A stretch of DNA of 64,000 nt from CAJQQK01 sp963696075. Its GTDB lineage: Bacteria > Pseudomonadota > Alphaproteobacteria > Rhizobiales > Hyphomicrobiaceae. Positions 63,931-64,000 of the stretch are shown one piece after another. The stretch is from NCBI GenBank assembly GCA_963696075.1, contig CAVOJD010000030.1:148374-212373 (forward strand), written 5' to 3'. The position numbers and the translations under genes are program-made. Each line of letters begins with the position of its first letter. Position 1 is the first letter of the stretch. The notes below the pieces were generated by a model that saw only the letters and a program-made list of their open reading frames with translations, did no database searches and was not told the origin of the DNA.

Positions 63931-64000
63931 ATGTCTCCGGTACAAACCGTAACCTATGTGTCCGGTACGGACATGAAATCGATGGCGACCCCGGGAGGAC
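63931..64000. mobile_element. possible IS-element end at right edge
   Basis: ATGTCTCCGGTAC (63931-63943) recurs as ATGTGTCCGGTAC (63956-63968), a 25-nt direct spacing. Similar repeated ATGTCTCCGG(T) elements occur at the ends of some IS481-like elements in alphaproteobacteria. No transposase is inside the window, so this is only a hint. Confidence 0.3.

Overview
The window is GC-rich, tightly packed chromosomal DNA from an alphaproteobacterium, probably of the Hyphomicrobiales/Rhizobiales type. The basis is the CCCTCTCCCC...GGGGAGAGGG palindrome at the left edge, an Omp25/Omp31-like porin, frequent GTG starts, ccmCD, and a SelD fused to an FAD/NAD(P)H oxidoreductase. No rRNA, phage genes, CRISPR array or recognisable transcription factor was found. 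The genus cannot be told from sequence alone.

Layout. 0-9 kb: small metabolic genes (HpcH/HpaI aldolase, Sfp-type phosphopantetheinyl transferase, 6PGDH-like dehydrogenase, periplasmic rhodanese), ccmC-ccmD, an HDAC-like deacetylase, an SDR, an SPFH/band-7 lipoprotein with a small membrane partner, and tRNA-Asn(GTT). 9-13 kb: a small secreted protein, an outer-membrane beta-barrel, and an operon of an M20 hydantoinase/carbamoylase-type amidohydrolase with an MFS transporter. 13-27 kb holds a complete selenocysteine (Sec) system interleaved with other genes: an oxidoreductase-SelD fusion, a peroxiredoxin-like protein whose active site is encoded by an in-frame UGA (U-P-Y-C), a GST, a short catabolic set (CMD protein, amidohydrolase, crotonase), selA-selB, a type I secretion (T1SS) ABC/HlyD pair on the other strand, and tRNA-Sec(UCA). 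27-43 kb: rtcB, a CinA-like protein, cobalt-type nitrile hydratase alpha/beta/activator, a TauD-type dioxygenase, a two-domain CMD protein, diaminopropionate ammonia-lyase, nitronate monooxygenase, a class III CoA-transferase, an EamA transporter, a frameshifted DUF3429 gene, a Baeyer-Villiger-type flavin monooxygenase and a LOG-family protein. 44-64 kb: a second T1SS ABC/HlyD pair followed by one giant mosaic gene (about 16.8 kb, about 5,600 codons). The giant gene carries carbohydrate-binding, cadherin-like and LamG-like modules, a glucose/sorbosone-dehydrogenase-like beta-propeller and C-terminal lectin-like repeats. It is split by a +1 frameshift near 57,347.

How the parts fit. SelD would make selenophosphate, SelA would load it onto tRNA-Sec, and SelB would deliver Sec to the UGA of the peroxiredoxin-like mRNA, where a hairpin with a GU in its loop follows the UGA. 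That selenoprotein is the only Sec target I could recognise here, and it lies directly upstream of selD on the same strand. The downstream T1SS pair probably exports the giant protein. The first T1SS pair is a paralogue with no substrate beside it. Nitrile hydratase, amidohydrolases, CMD proteins, the BVMO and the CoA-transferase suggest a broad catabolic repertoire for nitrogenous and cyclic organics.
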